Positions 27,230 to 36,196 of a stretch of DNA of 64,000 nt are shown here, one piece after another. How positions within the stretch are numbered: the first letter of the stretch is position 1; each line of letters starts with the position of its first letter. A model generated the notes under the pieces. That model was not told where the DNA came from. It searched no databases and saw only the letters and a list, made by a program, of their open reading frames with translations. This DNA comes from Saprospiraceae bacterium (lineage in GTDB: Bacteria; Bacteroidota; Bacteroidia; Chitinophagales; Saprospiraceae): contig JADJLN010000001.1 in NCBI GenBank assembly GCA_016710115.1, forward strand, positions 186,001 to 250,000. The letters are read 5' to 3'. The position numbers were made by a program, and so were the translations under genes.

Positions 27230-27907
27230 TGTTCACATTACGCGATTCGCCCAGAATTCTGCTTCCAACCTCTGCTTCCATCTCCTTCGATCAGAGCTAG
27301 CGATTCATTTTTCCGACAAGCACTTTCGGCATCCCGGATAACTCCGAAGTGTCTGGGACGCTTTTCTTGTGGTGCATGAAAAGTACCTATTCCGAATAAT
27401 CGAGGTGGTGATGTCAGCACATCTTGGAAGGGAGGCTGCGTACGAAGTGAACCAATGTATTCAGAATTTTCACAAAGAAACCAGCAAGAGGAACACAGAA
27501 ATACTTGACATAGGCCACCTTCCCGGGTATATTCTGGACTATTCTGTTTAGCCGTGGTGCCTGTCCAGGATGGCTATGTCCTGCACACACTTCCTTTGAT
27601 GACAGGACAAATGAGTATTATCAAATGGGCCAATGTCCGGAAGATGTCCTCAAATATATGCGAGTGATCTCGACCCGTATATTCGCCTTGTAGCATCAAA
27701 GGGTGTATTTTTATCACGGAAAGCAGATTTGTTTTCCTGAACTGAAATGGTGACTTCTTCCGGGAGTCGAGTGTGTGAATCGGAGAAGAAACATGTCATC
27801 TGGAGAATACCGCATGGAATCCCGGGCGGATGGCCACTCAGATTGGACAAATGGCTATGTCTTTTACTCTGAATTTAAATCCGGGTATTGGAGGGAGTAA
27901 ATGCGAA
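27230..27907. other. Long intergenic region with possible coding remnants
   Basis: No intact gene is recognised in these 680 bases. Several short frames on the plus strand look protein-like by composition: one with NEYYQMGQCPEDVLKYMRVI (about 27595-27690) and one with HSDWTNGYVFYSEFKSGYWR that ends in a stop just before the LVIVD gene. They lie in different frames and are separated by stops. This suggests a decayed gene, or one broken by the indel errors seen elsewhere. No family is recognised. Confidence 0.35.
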
Positions 27908-28504
27908 ATGAAATATAAAATGAAGATGCAAAATCACCGGTTTAAACTGTTTGGCAGCAAGTCATCAGTTTTTTCAGGACCGATCCTTTTTGCGATCGGC
28001 TTGCTGCTGATCGGCCTGTTTTCCGGTTGTGAGAAGGAAGAGCTGACGTTTTATTCCGGTAGTGGATTGCGTCCGATATATGTAACCGGCGATGCGTTCT
28101 ATCTCATCGAAAATCAACCACCTCAGCCCATCGTGCAAAGCGGCAGTATCTTTTTGAAGGACACATTTCTTTTCATCGTGGATCTGGGCAAGGGTATTCA
28201 TGTATTCGGAGTGGATGATCCTGCCCATCCGGTCGCATTGACCTTTATTCGGATTCCGGCCATCAACGGATTTACCCTGTCTGGAAATACCCTGTATGCA
28301 GACAGCTGGTCGGATCTGGTAACGATTGACTGGCGCGATCTGTATCATGTTGTTGTTCTGGATCGGAAAACAGGAGTTTTTGAACCGATACTCTATCCCC
28401 CGCAATACTCCGGGATATTCGAGTGTGTCAACCCGGACAGAGGAGCTGTTGTCGGCTGGGAACCGGCCTCTCTGGAAAAAGTCAGATGTCGAGCGAATCA
28501 ATAA
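27908..28504 (+). CDS. LVIVD-repeat lipoprotein (first of pair)
   Basis: A lipoprotein of 198 residues from the ATG at 27908 (an ATG at 27920 is equally possible). The signal peptide ends in the lipobox LFSGC. The body has beta-propeller-like LVIVD repeats: VTGDAFYLIEN, FLFIVDLGKGIHVFGVDD, NGFTLSGNTLYADSWSDLVT and IDWRDLYHVVV, and closes with the family-typical VVGWEPASLE. Such proteins are envelope-anchored and of unknown function. It is shorter than the average member. Only eight bases separate it from the next lipoprotein gene, so the two are almost surely co-transcribed. Confidence 0.75.
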   Translation: MKYKMKMQNHRFKLFGSKSSVFSGPILFAIGLLLIGLFSGCEKEELTFYSGSGLRPIYVTGDAFYLIENQPPQPIVQSGSIFLKDTFLFIVDLGKGIHVFGVDDPAHPVALTFIRIPAINGFTLSGNTLYADSWSDLVTIDWRDLYHVVVLDRKTGVFEPILYPPQYSGIFECVNPDRGAVVGWEPASLEKVRCRANQ

Positions 28505-28512
28505 ACCGGATT

Positions 28513-29304
28513 ATGAAAAAGATGAATTTGATGAGGTTTGATCGTTATCACATTGCGGGTTGGGCTGGCATCCTGGCGCTCTGTTTTCTGGCAGCCTGTT
28601 CTTTTGAGGTTTTTCAGGATGACGATGCAGGTCAATCCGGATCGTTGACTCGATTTGTGATCCACAATGGCTATATGTATACCCTGAATCCAAGCGAAGT
28701 GGTCACCTTTCTGATCCAGCCGGATGGCAAGCCGGTAGAAAAACACCGGTTAAGGTTGGACTATGGCCTGGAAACCATTCTCATCTATGAGGGTGTCATG
28801 TATCTCGGATCGAGAAACGGCCTGTATATTATTGATATTGCCAATCCCGAACTGCCGGTTTTGCTGTCAGCGACCACCCGGCCCGCGCAGTTGTTTGGTG
28901 GTTGCGATCCTGTTGCCGTGAAGGATTCCATTGTGTATTCGACGGTCAAGATCGTGACGAATATTTGCGGTGTCAGCAATTCGACGAGCGCTCTTCTGGT
29001 TTATCTGGCGGATGATCTTACCGATCCGGAATTGCTCGGTACCTATGACATGAGCCTGCCAAACGGGCTGGGGTACAAAGAAGATGTCCTCTTTGTCTGT
29101 GATGCCGGGATCGACAATGTCGTTCTGTATGACATTTCAAATCCTGCTGATCTCAAGGAAATGCAGTGGACGATAAACGTCAACAACCCCGTCGATCTGA
29201 TCGTCCATCAGGATCGATTGATCGTGTCGACGGAGAACGGTTTCCACTTTTATGACATTCAGGATATCTCCGATATTCATCACCTGGGAACATTCTCCAA
29301 ATGA
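28513..29304 (+). CDS. LVIVD-repeat lipoprotein (second of pair)
   Basis: A 263-residue lipoprotein; the lipobox is CFLAAC (signal peptide GWAGILALCFLAAC). At least four propeller-like units follow: IHNGYMYTLNPSEVVTFLI, YEGVMYLGSRNGLYIIDIAN, EDVLFVCDAGIDNVVLYDIS and HQDRLIVSTENGFHFYDIQD. These match the LVIVD repeat. It resembles the upstream gene in plan, so they are likely paralogues, and its stop overlaps the next gene by four bases (ATGA). It should be anchored in the envelope; partner and function are unknown. Confidence 0.8.
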   Translation: MKKMNLMRFDRYHIAGWAGILALCFLAACSFEVFQDDDAGQSGSLTRFVIHNGYMYTLNPSEVVTFLIQPDGKPVEKHRLRLDYGLETILIYEGVMYLGSRNGLYIIDIANPELPVLLSATTRPAQLFGGCDPVAVKDSIVYSTVKIVTNICGVSNSTSALLVYLADDLTDPELLGTYDMSLPNGLGYKEDVLFVCDAGIDNVVLYDISNPADLKEMQWTINVNNPVDLIVHQDRLIVSTENGFHFYDIQDISDIHHLGTFSK

Positions 29305-29965
29305 AGGCAATACTGATTGGGATTCTCCTGATGGTGGTTGTGCCGCTGATGGGTCAGGTACAGATTGCGGCTGATCCGCAGTCGCCACCCGAACTGGTGA
29401 TCAAGTCGGATATCATCCAGTGGCTCTCACCGTTCAAACAGTCCGTGGGGATCCAGATGGACTATCGGTTCATACCTCACCACCGGTTTGATATGATGGC
29501 GGGATTTTATATGGGTTCCAGGTTGTATGCCCATCAAAAGGGGAGAGTTATCAGGGACCGCGGATCCGGATCGGGTGGAAGTTCGCCTTTCTGGAAAAAC
29601 GAGTCGTATCGATGTACACCGGCCTCGAATTCGGCTTTGATGATATTACACATCGATATTACGGCACTGTACAACGGCAGGGTGGGAATTATACGGAGGA
29701 ACTCCTTCGTAACCGCCATTTGACCAGTTTGAGTGGTGCACTCCGATTTGGTGTGATGGTCTTTATTGGTCCGTCCAGGCGATTGATGATCGAGCCGGAG
29801 ATCAAAACGGGAATATCCCAGCACAATGTCATTTACAAGGACCCGCCGGATGTGGTCACATTCGAAATCAATCGCGGAATTTTTGATTTTCAGTCACCTG
29901 TTGGCAAGACCATCACCTTCCTGCCGAGTATAGGTTTCCATATCGGGTACGTCCTGTTTCAGTGA
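29301..29965 (+). CDS. Predicted outer membrane beta-barrel protein (frameshifted in this assembly)
   Basis: Two frames give a protein of about 221 residues: a signal peptide (MKAILIGILLMVVVPLMGQ), then alternating strands such as QSVGIQMDYRFIPHHRFDMM, and after the break RIRIGWKFAFLEKRVVSMYT, LEFGFDDITHRYYG, and a last strand GFHIGYVLFQ ending in an aromatic residue. One added G in the run at 29540-29543 gives GESYQGPRIRIGWK and joins the frames. It is probably a small outer membrane protein working with the two upstream LVIVD lipoproteins; all three overlap or nearly touch. Confidence 0.65.
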
Positions 29966-29988
29966 GGTTTGTTTCGTACTGTTGGATA

Positions 29989-30032
29989 AATCGGTCAACT
30001 ATGCAAACGGTCTATATCCAAGTTGACCGATT
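29989..30032. terminator. Bidirectional terminator between convergent genes
   Basis: A perfect 12-bp inverted repeat (AATCGGTCAACT, 29989-30000; AGTTGACCGATT, 30021-30032) with a 20-base loop lies between the barrel gene and clpS, which converge here. A U run is weak on either side. Confidence 0.65.
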
Positions 30033-30084
30033 CGTATCCCGGTTTATGTTTCTCCAAGTCTCTCTGATAAAAGTCGCAGACTTC

Positions 30085-30378
30085 CTACCCCTTCTCCTCC
30101 AGCACCGCAGATAACCCCCGATCGATGAGGGCATCCTTTTTGGGTTTGAGGTCGCGGATGGGGCCGGTTTTGACCGTGGCCTTGCCTTTGAAGTGGACCA
30201 GCAGGGAAAGTTGCTCGGCCTGTTCGTGAGAGTGGTCGAGAATGTCCATCAGGCACTGGATCACCCAGTCAAAGGTGTTCACGTCGTCGTTATACACAAG
30301 AATCTCCGCCACCCGACCGGTGCCGGTATCGATGGATTCTTCTATGAGGACGTCTTCGTGTTCTTGCGGCCAATTCAT
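30085..30378 (-). CDS. clpS: ATP-dependent Clp protease adaptor ClpS
   Basis: A 97-residue ClpS: EILVYNDDVNTFDWVIQCLM contains the NDxxNTxxxV motif that contacts the N-degron, and EQAEQLSLLVHFKGKATVKT matches the second part (usually H-x-x-G-x-A). ClpS binds the ClpA N-domain and brings N-end-rule substrates to ClpAP. The start at MNWPQEHED is preferred over an upstream ATG at 30402 since the latter adds a non-conserved leader. The gene overlaps none; the peroxiredoxin gene lies 17 bases upstream, so they may share a message. Confidence 0.92.
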   Translation of the reverse strand: MNWPQEHEDVLIEESIDTGTGRVAEILVYNDDVNTFDWVIQCLMDILDHSHEQAEQLSLLVHFKGKATVKTGPIRDLKPKKDALIDRGLSAVLEEKG

Positions 30379-30394
30379 TATACAAAGATAGGGG

Positions 30395-30868
30395 TTATGC
30401 ACCTAATTGGCTCAATGCCTCGCGCACCTTTGCGAAATCAGGGAGATCACCTGCACTTTCCATCACTTCAGCATGACGGACTATCCCATTGGCATCAATG
30501 ACAAAGGCAGCGCGTTTCGCCACCCCTTTCAGTCCGAGGATCCACTCATCGTAGTAGGATCCATAAGCCTGTGAAACTTCCTTATTGAAATCGGACAGAA
30601 GCGGGAAGTTCAGGTTTTCCAGTTCGCGGAATTTACCAAGAGTAAATGGGAGATCGACAGAAACAGCCAGAACCTGAGCATGCAGATTTTGATAAGCAGC
30701 AATATCATCACGCATGGCGCAAAGCTCAGCGGTGCAAACACCGGAGAAGGCAGCCGGGAAGAAGAGGAGGACCAGATTTTTCCCTTGATAGTCAGAAAGG
30801 GAAACCATTTGTTTGTCTGGAGCGGGGAGGGTAAATGCCGGTGCGGGCTTGCCAATGAGTGGGTGCAT
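30395..30868 (-). CDS. Peroxiredoxin (AhpE/Bcp-like)
   Basis: A 157-residue thioredoxin-fold peroxidase beginning MHPLIGKPAPAFTLPAPDKQ. The peroxidatic cysteine is C45 in FSGVCTAELC, with a second Cys five residues on (C50), followed by DLPFTLGKFRELENLNFPLL and GVAKRAAFVIDANGIVRH. It reduces hydrogen peroxide or organic hydroperoxides in the cytoplasm. A longer frame reaches 30934 but the family start is at 30868. The gene sits directly upstream of clpS on the same strand. Confidence 0.92.
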   Translation of the reverse strand: MHPLIGKPAPAFTLPAPDKQMVSLSDYQGKNLVLLFFPAAFSGVCTAELCAMRDDIAAYQNLHAQVLAVSVDLPFTLGKFRELENLNFPLLSDFNKEVSQAYGSYYDEWILGLKGVAKRAAFVIDANGIVRHAEVMESAGDLPDFAKVREALSQLGA

Positions 30869-30911
30869 AGTGAGTGTCTTTTGTGCGTAACAAGGTAAAC
30901 CGTCTTCCGGT

Positions 30912-31958
30912 TTAACGTCGGATGAATAATTCAATTACCTGTGTGGACTGCCGGGAAGAAAAATTGTCATCCGAAACCGGGATCAACCGTCGGAGCGAGG
31001 CAGTTGAATCCTTACCGAACGTCATCCCTTCCACATTGTCGTATCGTTTCTGCACTCCGCTTTTTCGCGCCGCCTGAAAGTCATATACCAGCGTGGAATT
31101 GACAGGCAAGGTTGTTTCGGGGTCTAGATCGCAGAGTGGAGGTTGGTCCAAGAGTTCAGTCCCGCTCTTAATGTCCGCCTGATAGAGGAGAATATCATTC
31201 CCGGTCAGGGGCGACCAGGATCGTTCCAGACACCAGAGGATTTCTTCTTCATCCCAGATCAGATCGACGAGACCATGGCCATTCTGGGCATAATACAGCT
31301 TTTCATACAGGATTTCCCCTGTGGCCAACTCCAGAAATACCAGTCGAAGAGGATGATAGGGTGGCATCCAGGTGGCGCCACATCCCTCATCCTGTTTCAG
31401 CATGTGTTCCGAGGCAACAACTAACCTGGACCCATCCGGGGAGAGTGCCAGGCTCTCCAGCCCGCCATTGTTCTGAATGCCCCGCCCCTTTTGGTCAGGT
31501 CGGTATGCGGAAGGCAGCTGAATGACCCAGTAGACTTCGCCTTCCAGATTCATCAGATTGATGGAGGAATTGGATTCGTTCGTCCAGAAAAGCGATTTAC
31601 CATCTGATGTCAACCGGATAGACTCGGGGTCTATCAAAGAGGGTGCCGACACATTGGAAAAGGTGATGCGGATTTCACTCAGAATTCTCGGTGTGTTATC
31701 CAGACTGTCCAGAATCAGGGTATAAAATCGAGCAGGTGATTTATCTGCAATGGCATAGTATACCTCCCGATGGGCATCATAACAGATGCCCGAAAGTCCT
31801 CCGATCTTCACCTTCGGATCTTTTCCGACAAAAGCCTCCGGAGCGACAGTATGGATTATGACCTCTTCTGGATGCCCATGATGCTGGGCAGACATGCTCA
31901 CTTGCCCGAACAGCAACAGGACAGGGAGGAATTGAAATATGGAGTGACAACCCATCAT
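30912..31958 (-). CDS. Esterase-like activity of phytase family protein, secreted
   Basis: A roughly 348-residue protein with a signal peptide (SIFQFLPVLLLFGQVSMSAQ) and the phytase-like esterase domain: GGLSGICYDAHREVYYAIAD at the start, then RFYTLILDS, LIDPESIRLTSDG, NGGLESLALSPDG, VASEHM, WCLERSW and, near the end, NVEGMTFG. These form a propeller-like repeat set with conserved E and D residues. The family is annotated as esterase-like; its substrate is unknown. Frames up to 32036 exist, but the signal peptide supports the start at 31958. No obvious operon partner. Confidence 0.85.
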   Translation of the reverse strand: MMGCHSIFQFLPVLLLFGQVSMSAQHHGHPEEVIIHTVAPEAFVGKDPKVKIGGLSGICYDAHREVYYAIADKSPARFYTLILDSLDNTPRILSEIRITFSNVSAPSLIDPESIRLTSDGKSLFWTNESNSSINLMNLEGEVYWVIQLPSAYRPDQKGRGIQNNGGLESLALSPDGSRLVVASEHMLKQDEGCGATWMPPYHPLRLVFLELATGEILYEKLYYAQNGHGLVDLIWDEEEILWCLERSWSPLTGNDILLYQADIKSGTELLDQPPLCDLDPETTLPVNSTLVYDFQAARKSGVQKRYDNVEGMTFGKDSTASLRRLIPVSDDNFSSRQSTQVIELFIRR

Positions 31959-32299
31959 GAGCAGAATCGCGTTCCCGGTTCGAAAGATACAGACGGACAG
32001 GCTCCGGTTCATATTCCAGGCAATTACGATGTTCAATCTGAGCCAAAGTTCAGTGCCATGCTTTAGGGCTCGAATCGATTCCTAAAACCACGATCCAGTA
32101 CGATTACAACCATGCGTCTTTGAAATGCCTTGCCTGCCTTGGAAAGGTCAGCTTGTTTTCTTTAGTCTTGCCATTGGGGGTTACTAGTTGCCCTTTAAGA
32201 TGGGCCACAACCCGGGAATTTCGATCTTGATGTTCTGGGCAATCAATTCAGTCCTGAGTTCACTGGAGGGAAACAAGATGCACTTGTGCCCGGCAGTCC
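31959..32299. other. Intergenic region, possible small coding remnant
   Basis: No intact gene recognised. On the minus strand a frame that ends at 32184 reads FPSSELRTELIAQNIKIEIP, preceded by GTAGHKCIL. It looks protein-like but has no clear start and overlaps the last codons of the YdeI gene. It may be a remnant or a product of indels. Otherwise the spacer holds the divergent start region of the phytase-like gene. Confidence 0.25.
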
Positions 32300-32901
32300 C
32301 TATGCCGATTCGCCTGGTCGTTGCAGATGTTTCAATTTCTTTCCTTCCTCACAACAGCGGATCAACTCCGCCAACCGTCGTAACCGGGTGGTCTCCTGCT
32401 TGGCACTGACTACCCACCAGATGGATGCTTTGCGGATAGAAGGTGCCGTTTGTTCAAAAAATGACCACGCCGTTTTCCTTGACTTGAACTGTCTTTCGAA
32501 TTCTTCAGGAAGGCCGATCTGTTCTGGATTCTGTTCAAATGAATAGAGTCCGGAATGCGTATTTTTCTTCCTTGCATAGGCGGCTATTCCCGCGGGTTGG
32601 ATCCGGTTTTCCTGAAGCAATTCGGCATATCGTCTGACATTGACATCACTCCAGATACTGGTCGGCTTTCGCGGGGTGAATCGAATTTTATATCGATCCG
32701 TATCCACGGAGTGACGAAGTCCATCGATCCATCCGAAACAGAGCGCCTGATCAACTGATTCGGGCCAGGTCAGACTCGGGATGCCAGTATGTTTTTGTAG
32801 TATCCTACCCAGATCACTGATTCATGTTGATGATGCTGTTCCAACCATTGATAAAATGCATCAGGACTGTTAAAAAACAGGGTCTGTTCATCCATGTTCA
32901 T
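32300..32901 (-). CDS. YdeI/OmpD-associated family protein (frameshifted in this assembly)
   Basis: The main frame (32300-32707, 135 residues) holds YKIRFTPRKPTSIWSDVNVR, LPEEFERQFKSRKTAWSFFE and TTRLRRLAELIRCCEEGKK, typical of the YdeI/OmpD-associated family. Its N-terminus lies in another frame: from ATG 32895 or 32901, TLFFNSPDAFYQWLEQHHQH leads to YYK, and one added T in the run at 32792-32796 continues as HTGIPSLTWPESVDQALCFG and WIDGLRH, the usual start of the family. Full length is about 200 residues. E. coli YdeI is linked to polymyxin tolerance; the mechanism is unknown. Confidence 0.82.
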
Positions 32902-33046
32902 GTGCCAAATTTATTCATAGAACACCAGTCTTTTGCCCAGGAAATACTTGCCAGGAAATTGGACGGTTTTTCCATATCGCAAATCAGTTGCTGACGAGTG
33001 TATTCTTGTGGACAGTATCGATCGTCCGTTCTGCTGACCGGATCAA

Positions 33047-33862
33047 TCAATTGGTCAAGGGCAACTGGCCTCTGCCTAATAACAGAGCGATCTGAACCAG
33101 TGATTGGCGGATCGCACGAGTGGGATAGGACAGCGCCTGCCATTGTTTTCTGAACAGTTTCAGATGCATCTCCCATTCGGACTGCACCAGGTCGAGATGG
33201 TCATCTAAAGTCACGAGGGTTTGCTGGCCGTTGTTCAGGTCCTTGTACACATCAAACAGATCATTTGTCAGTTGCAATAAATAGCCCAGCGTATGGATGG
33301 CTTTTTCCTCCTCCACAGTAAGGGGATGATCGAGAATAACCCGATAGATTAACGTGAAGGCGGCACCTTTCTCAGCAGTTATCCGGATCAGCTCCTCTGC
33401 CGTCAATTTGGTTTTTCCCTGCTGCCGGAGACTGTGATCCTGGGCGATTCCGGACTGTTCCAGGATCCGAAGAAAAAGGTCTGTATCCAGGGTATTTTGT
33501 TGTAATTCTTCCAGGATGTGTTGCACCGCACAAAGAGCTTGATCGGATTTATTTCGAGCGGTCAGAATTTCAGCATGAGTCATGCCTTTCTCATCCATCA
33601 TGTCATCATACAGCGGAGTCATCGCCCCGATCAGGAGTGCATTTCTTCGTTCCTTCGGTGAGGCAGGATACCCACGTAACGTGGTGAACCACATGGTCGT
33701 GATCGCACTCAGTCGGGTGTATTGGCGAATCCGGAATTCATTCAGGTGCAGCTCCGGATGGTGATGGATCCAAAGCCATGATTTTGTGTCGTTGCGCAAG
33801 TAGACCGACCAGCCAAGTCGGAAAATGGCGTTTACGATCTGTATCCCGTTCCACGAAATCAA
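33047..33862 (-). CDS. Class 1 isoprenoid biosynthesis-type enzyme
   Basis: A mostly alpha-helical protein of about 271 residues. TPLYDDMMDEKGMTHAEILT holds an Asp-rich DDxxDE motif of the type that binds Mg2+-diphosphate in class I isoprenoid synthases; NDLFDVYKDLNNGQQT is a second, NDxxxxxxDxxxG-like site. Substrate and product are not known. No ATG fits the conserved N-terminus: a longer frame starts at 34225 but there reads the upstream membrane-protein gene out of frame. TTG 33862, overlapping the upstream stop, is the best start and implies translational coupling. Confidence 0.65.
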   Translation of the reverse strand: MISWNGIQIVNAIFRLGWSVYLRNDTKSWLWIHHHPELHLNEFRIRQYTRLSAITTMWFTTLRGYPASPKERRNALLIGAMTPLYDDMMDEKGMTHAEILTARNKSDQALCAVQHILEELQQNTLDTDLFLRILEQSGIAQDHSLRQQGKTKLTAEELIRITAEKGAAFTLIYRVILDHPLTVEEEKAIHTLGYLLQLTNDLFDVYKDLNNGQQTLVTLDDHLDLVQSEWEMHLKLFRKQWQALSYPTRAIRQSLVQIALLLGRGQLPLTN

Positions 33863-34212
33863 ATCCCCTCTTTTCTCCAGGCCAGAAAAAGAAAGATGAC
33901 GGGAGTGACAGCCATGAGACTGAACCACCAGGCATCCGGACCGCCAACAAAGGGAAAGAACGTGACCGTTCCGAAGAGGATCAATCCTGCCCCGGTACGT
34001 TCCCATTTCCACATCACCAGGTAGCCCATCAGGAGAATCAGATGGGCCAGTTGCTGAAGCCAGATCTGCACTGGTGGCGCACCTGCTTCCGGATTCGTGA
34101 ACCACGCTAGGTGTTCGATGAAAAAAGCGCCCCACAAAAGAAACTCTGCAATGGCAAATAGGCGGGCAAACCAGCGAAACCGGTGACTGGTGAAGAAGGT
34201 TTCCATGCTCAA
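33859..34212 (-). CDS. Small four-helix membrane protein
   Basis: A 117-residue protein with four hydrophobic segments: WFARLFAIAEFLLWGAFFI, LAHLILLMGYLVMWKW, GLILFGTVTFFPFVGG and WWFSLMAVTPVIFLFLAW, ending RKEGI. It resembles small DUF-type membrane proteins found in Bacteroidota, without a recognised function. Its stop overlaps the apparent TTG start of the isoprenoid-type enzyme gene, so the two proteins may work together, for example as a membrane platform for a lipid-modifying enzyme. That link is inference from spacing alone. Confidence 0.7.
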   Translation of the reverse strand: MSMETFFTSHRFRWFARLFAIAEFLLWGAFFIEHLAWFTNPEAGAPPVQIWLQQLAHLILLMGYLVMWKWERTGAGLILFGTVTFFPFVGGPDAWWFSLMAVTPVIFLFLAWRKEGI

Positions 34213-34260
34213 AGATACACGCCAAAACGCGGACCGAACAGGAATGCCTTTAATTCCTAT

Positions 34261-35322
34261 TTATCGTTTCCGCCGGAAGGTCATCGAACTGTTTCCTTGA
34301 AAAAGAGTGAGATTGTCGTCCATCTTTATCTTCAGTGTTTGTTCGCTGATAGCAGAAATGAACGCTTGTTCCTGATCGAGGTTGGGACAGGCCATTTTTG
34401 TGGAAATACACGGACCAAACGTCAGGGTCTTGCCGCGAAGGAGGAAGGTCGCATTGATGCGATTGCAGCCCCCAGTGCCCGTCATCGTGCTGTTCAATGC
34501 ATTCAGGATCAAGTAGGGTGCTTGACTATTTTCTTTTCGCTCGATTGGCTGATTATTCATAGAAACCAGTTCCCAAACATCGTGTAAATCATATGGTGAT
34601 TGGTAATTGCCACAACCTGAATAGGCTTGTGGTTTTTCCTGATTGGTGAGTTGGAAATTGACTTTTACCGAATTAGTACGCTCTTCACCAGACATGTCAT
34701 CCGAGCAATCAGAAACCCGTGCAAGAATTTCAATATGACCATCATCGGAAGCACCACTGTACATAGCATAGACACCTGGTTCGGAAGGCTCCTGATTAAC
34801 CATCGGAAAGCTTACATTCATCTCTTCTGGTCCGAGTGTCTGGAAATGGATCTTGCCAGAAGGGGAAATCTCCACCATCCAGAATGGTTCATTTCCAGTG
34901 GCTCGGAAAAAGATCTCTTCAGAGCCATCAAAATGCACTTCTTCCGGCACCTCTCTGGACAGGATGTACCGTTCCGGGAAGTTGGTTTCGATTTTTTGTC
35001 CGGCCTCATCTACAAATACCAGGGTTTCGCCAGCGACCTGGAGGTTGGTCATGCCGAGGATCGGTTCGGAAAGGAGAATGCGACCTGATCTTGAATATGT
35101 AAAGGTTGCCTGGATCACCGTTGGTTGGAGTTCTCGATCCATATATCGCTGTTCGACGATGCAGGTATGGTCGGCATTCAGCGTCAGCGTAGCAGCAATA
35201 CCCGGGCAATCCGCACAGGGCAACAACCCGTGAAAGCTGCCGACAGGACCGGAATATCGGCCAATGGAACAACTGCTGGCCAGGAAAATCAGGAAAAACA
35301 GGGTGCGACTGGTCAGGGACAT
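34261..35322 (-). CDS. Lipoprotein with NlpE-like, COG3650-like and META domains
   Basis: A 353-residue lipoprotein (lipobox LASSC at about residue 18). An NlpE N-terminal domain begins at SFHGLLPCADCPGI with its CxxC pair and continues through TLTLNADHTCIVEQRY. A COG3650-type middle domain follows: FRATGNEPFWMVEI and GVYAMYSGASDD. The last 115 residues form a META domain: WELVSMNNQPIER, TGTGGCNRINATFLL, and FGPCISTKMACPNLDQEQAF. NlpE signals envelope and copper stress in E. coli; META proteins relate to heat shock and novobiocin resistance. The role here is inferred as envelope stress. A start at 35349 would only lengthen the n-region. Confidence 0.85.
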   Translation of the reverse strand: MSLTSRTLFFLIFLASSCSIGRYSGPVGSFHGLLPCADCPGIAATLTLNADHTCIVEQRYMDRELQPTVIQATFTYSRSGRILLSEPILGMTNLQVAGETLVFVDEAGQKIETNFPERYILSREVPEEVHFDGSEEIFFRATGNEPFWMVEISPSGKIHFQTLGPEEMNVSFPMVNQEPSEPGVYAMYSGASDDGHIEILARVSDCSDDMSGEERTNSVKVNFQLTNQEKPQAYSGCGNYQSPYDLHDVWELVSMNNQPIERKENSQAPYLILNALNSTMTGTGGCNRINATFLLRGKTLTFGPCISTKMACPNLDQEQAFISAISEQTLKIKMDDNLTLFQGNSSMTFRRKR

Positions 35323-35466
35323 AGGGGATGTGATTGATCTGGGTACCAATAGATATGCAAAGATACGTGGACCATCCAGTCAAGGTTGCGGAATTGGCTG
35401 TTTAAAGCCATACCGGCAGACGAACACCTTTGAAATTGCTATATTGGGTAGATAATATCGTTCGCT

Positions 35467-36068
35467 ATGAAAAAGATCATGTTTTTTCTGTGTCTCACAC
35501 TGGTTGTTCAAACAGTTGCTTTCGGCCAGGTCGAATTACGGCCTTCGGTAGGAATTACCCGCAGCTCACTGAACGATTTTACAGACGTAGATATCAAAAG
35601 TGAGGTGGGCTTCACATTTGGTCTGGATGTTTTGATTGGTCGCCGGGTCTATCTCCAGCCCGGACTTCACTATGAGTCAAACAGCAACAAACTGGTACCG
35701 GATGCAGGTGGCAACTCGAAGTTGAAAGTCAGCAAAGTGCGCATCCCTTTGCTGGTCGGGTACAAGCTCTTCAAGCCGGATGCAGATCCATTTTTAATAT
35801 CCGTTTCTTCACAGGACCGAGTCTCTCTCTGGTAACATCCGCAAATGATGGGGATAGCCCCCTGGGTATAGAGAAGGATGATTTTAAATCTTCTGTCTTT
35901 GGTTGGAATGCAGGCACAGGTATGGATATCCTGATCTTTTTTGCGGATATCAATTATCAGTTCGGATTGTCTGATGTTTTTGAAGATCTTGACATACAGG
36001 GTATCGAAGGTCAGAATTCAAAAAACAATCTTTTTTATCTCAATGCGGGAATCCGGTTGAAGCTGTAA
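35467..36068 (+). CDS. Outer membrane beta-barrel (porin family) protein (frameshifted in this assembly)
   Basis: About 200 residues across two frames. A signal peptide (MKKIMFFLCLTLVVQTVAFG) is followed by barrel strands: ELRPSVGITRSSLNDF, VGFTFGLDVLIGRRVYLQPG, KVRIPLLVGYKLF. One added T in the run at 35791-35795 changes the premature stop into FFNIRFFTGPSLSLVTS and continues through FGWNAGTGMDILIFFADINY to the final strand LFYLNAGIRLKL, stop at 36066-36068. This is the PorT/outer membrane beta-barrel domain family common in Bacteroidota. Ligand unknown. It converges with the YeiH gene. Confidence 0.8.
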
Positions 36069-36196
36069 TCGGAAAAATTGATTTTCATTTGGCCAACAGG
36101 TCGACTGATCGTTTTTCGATTGATGGACCAAATGCAGAATCCGGTCTTCGAAATCCTGAAATCCTGACAGCTGGTAAGCTGTGACAAAAAAAGCCA

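Noticed and set aside
27369..27551. 60-codon plus-strand frame with REAAYEVNQCIQNFHKE
   Set aside because: Considered as a GxxExxY-type remnant, but the key motif is absent and there is no other support.
33863..34225. N-terminal 120 residues of the long frame leading into the isoprenoid-type enzyme
   Set aside because: The residues are the out-of-frame reading of the four-helix membrane protein gene; composition is not protein-like.
36167..36182. Inverted repeat ACAGCT-GGTA-AGCTGT as terminator between the porin and yeiH-type genes
   Set aside because: It is followed by an A run, not a T run, on the porin strand and the stem is only six pairs.
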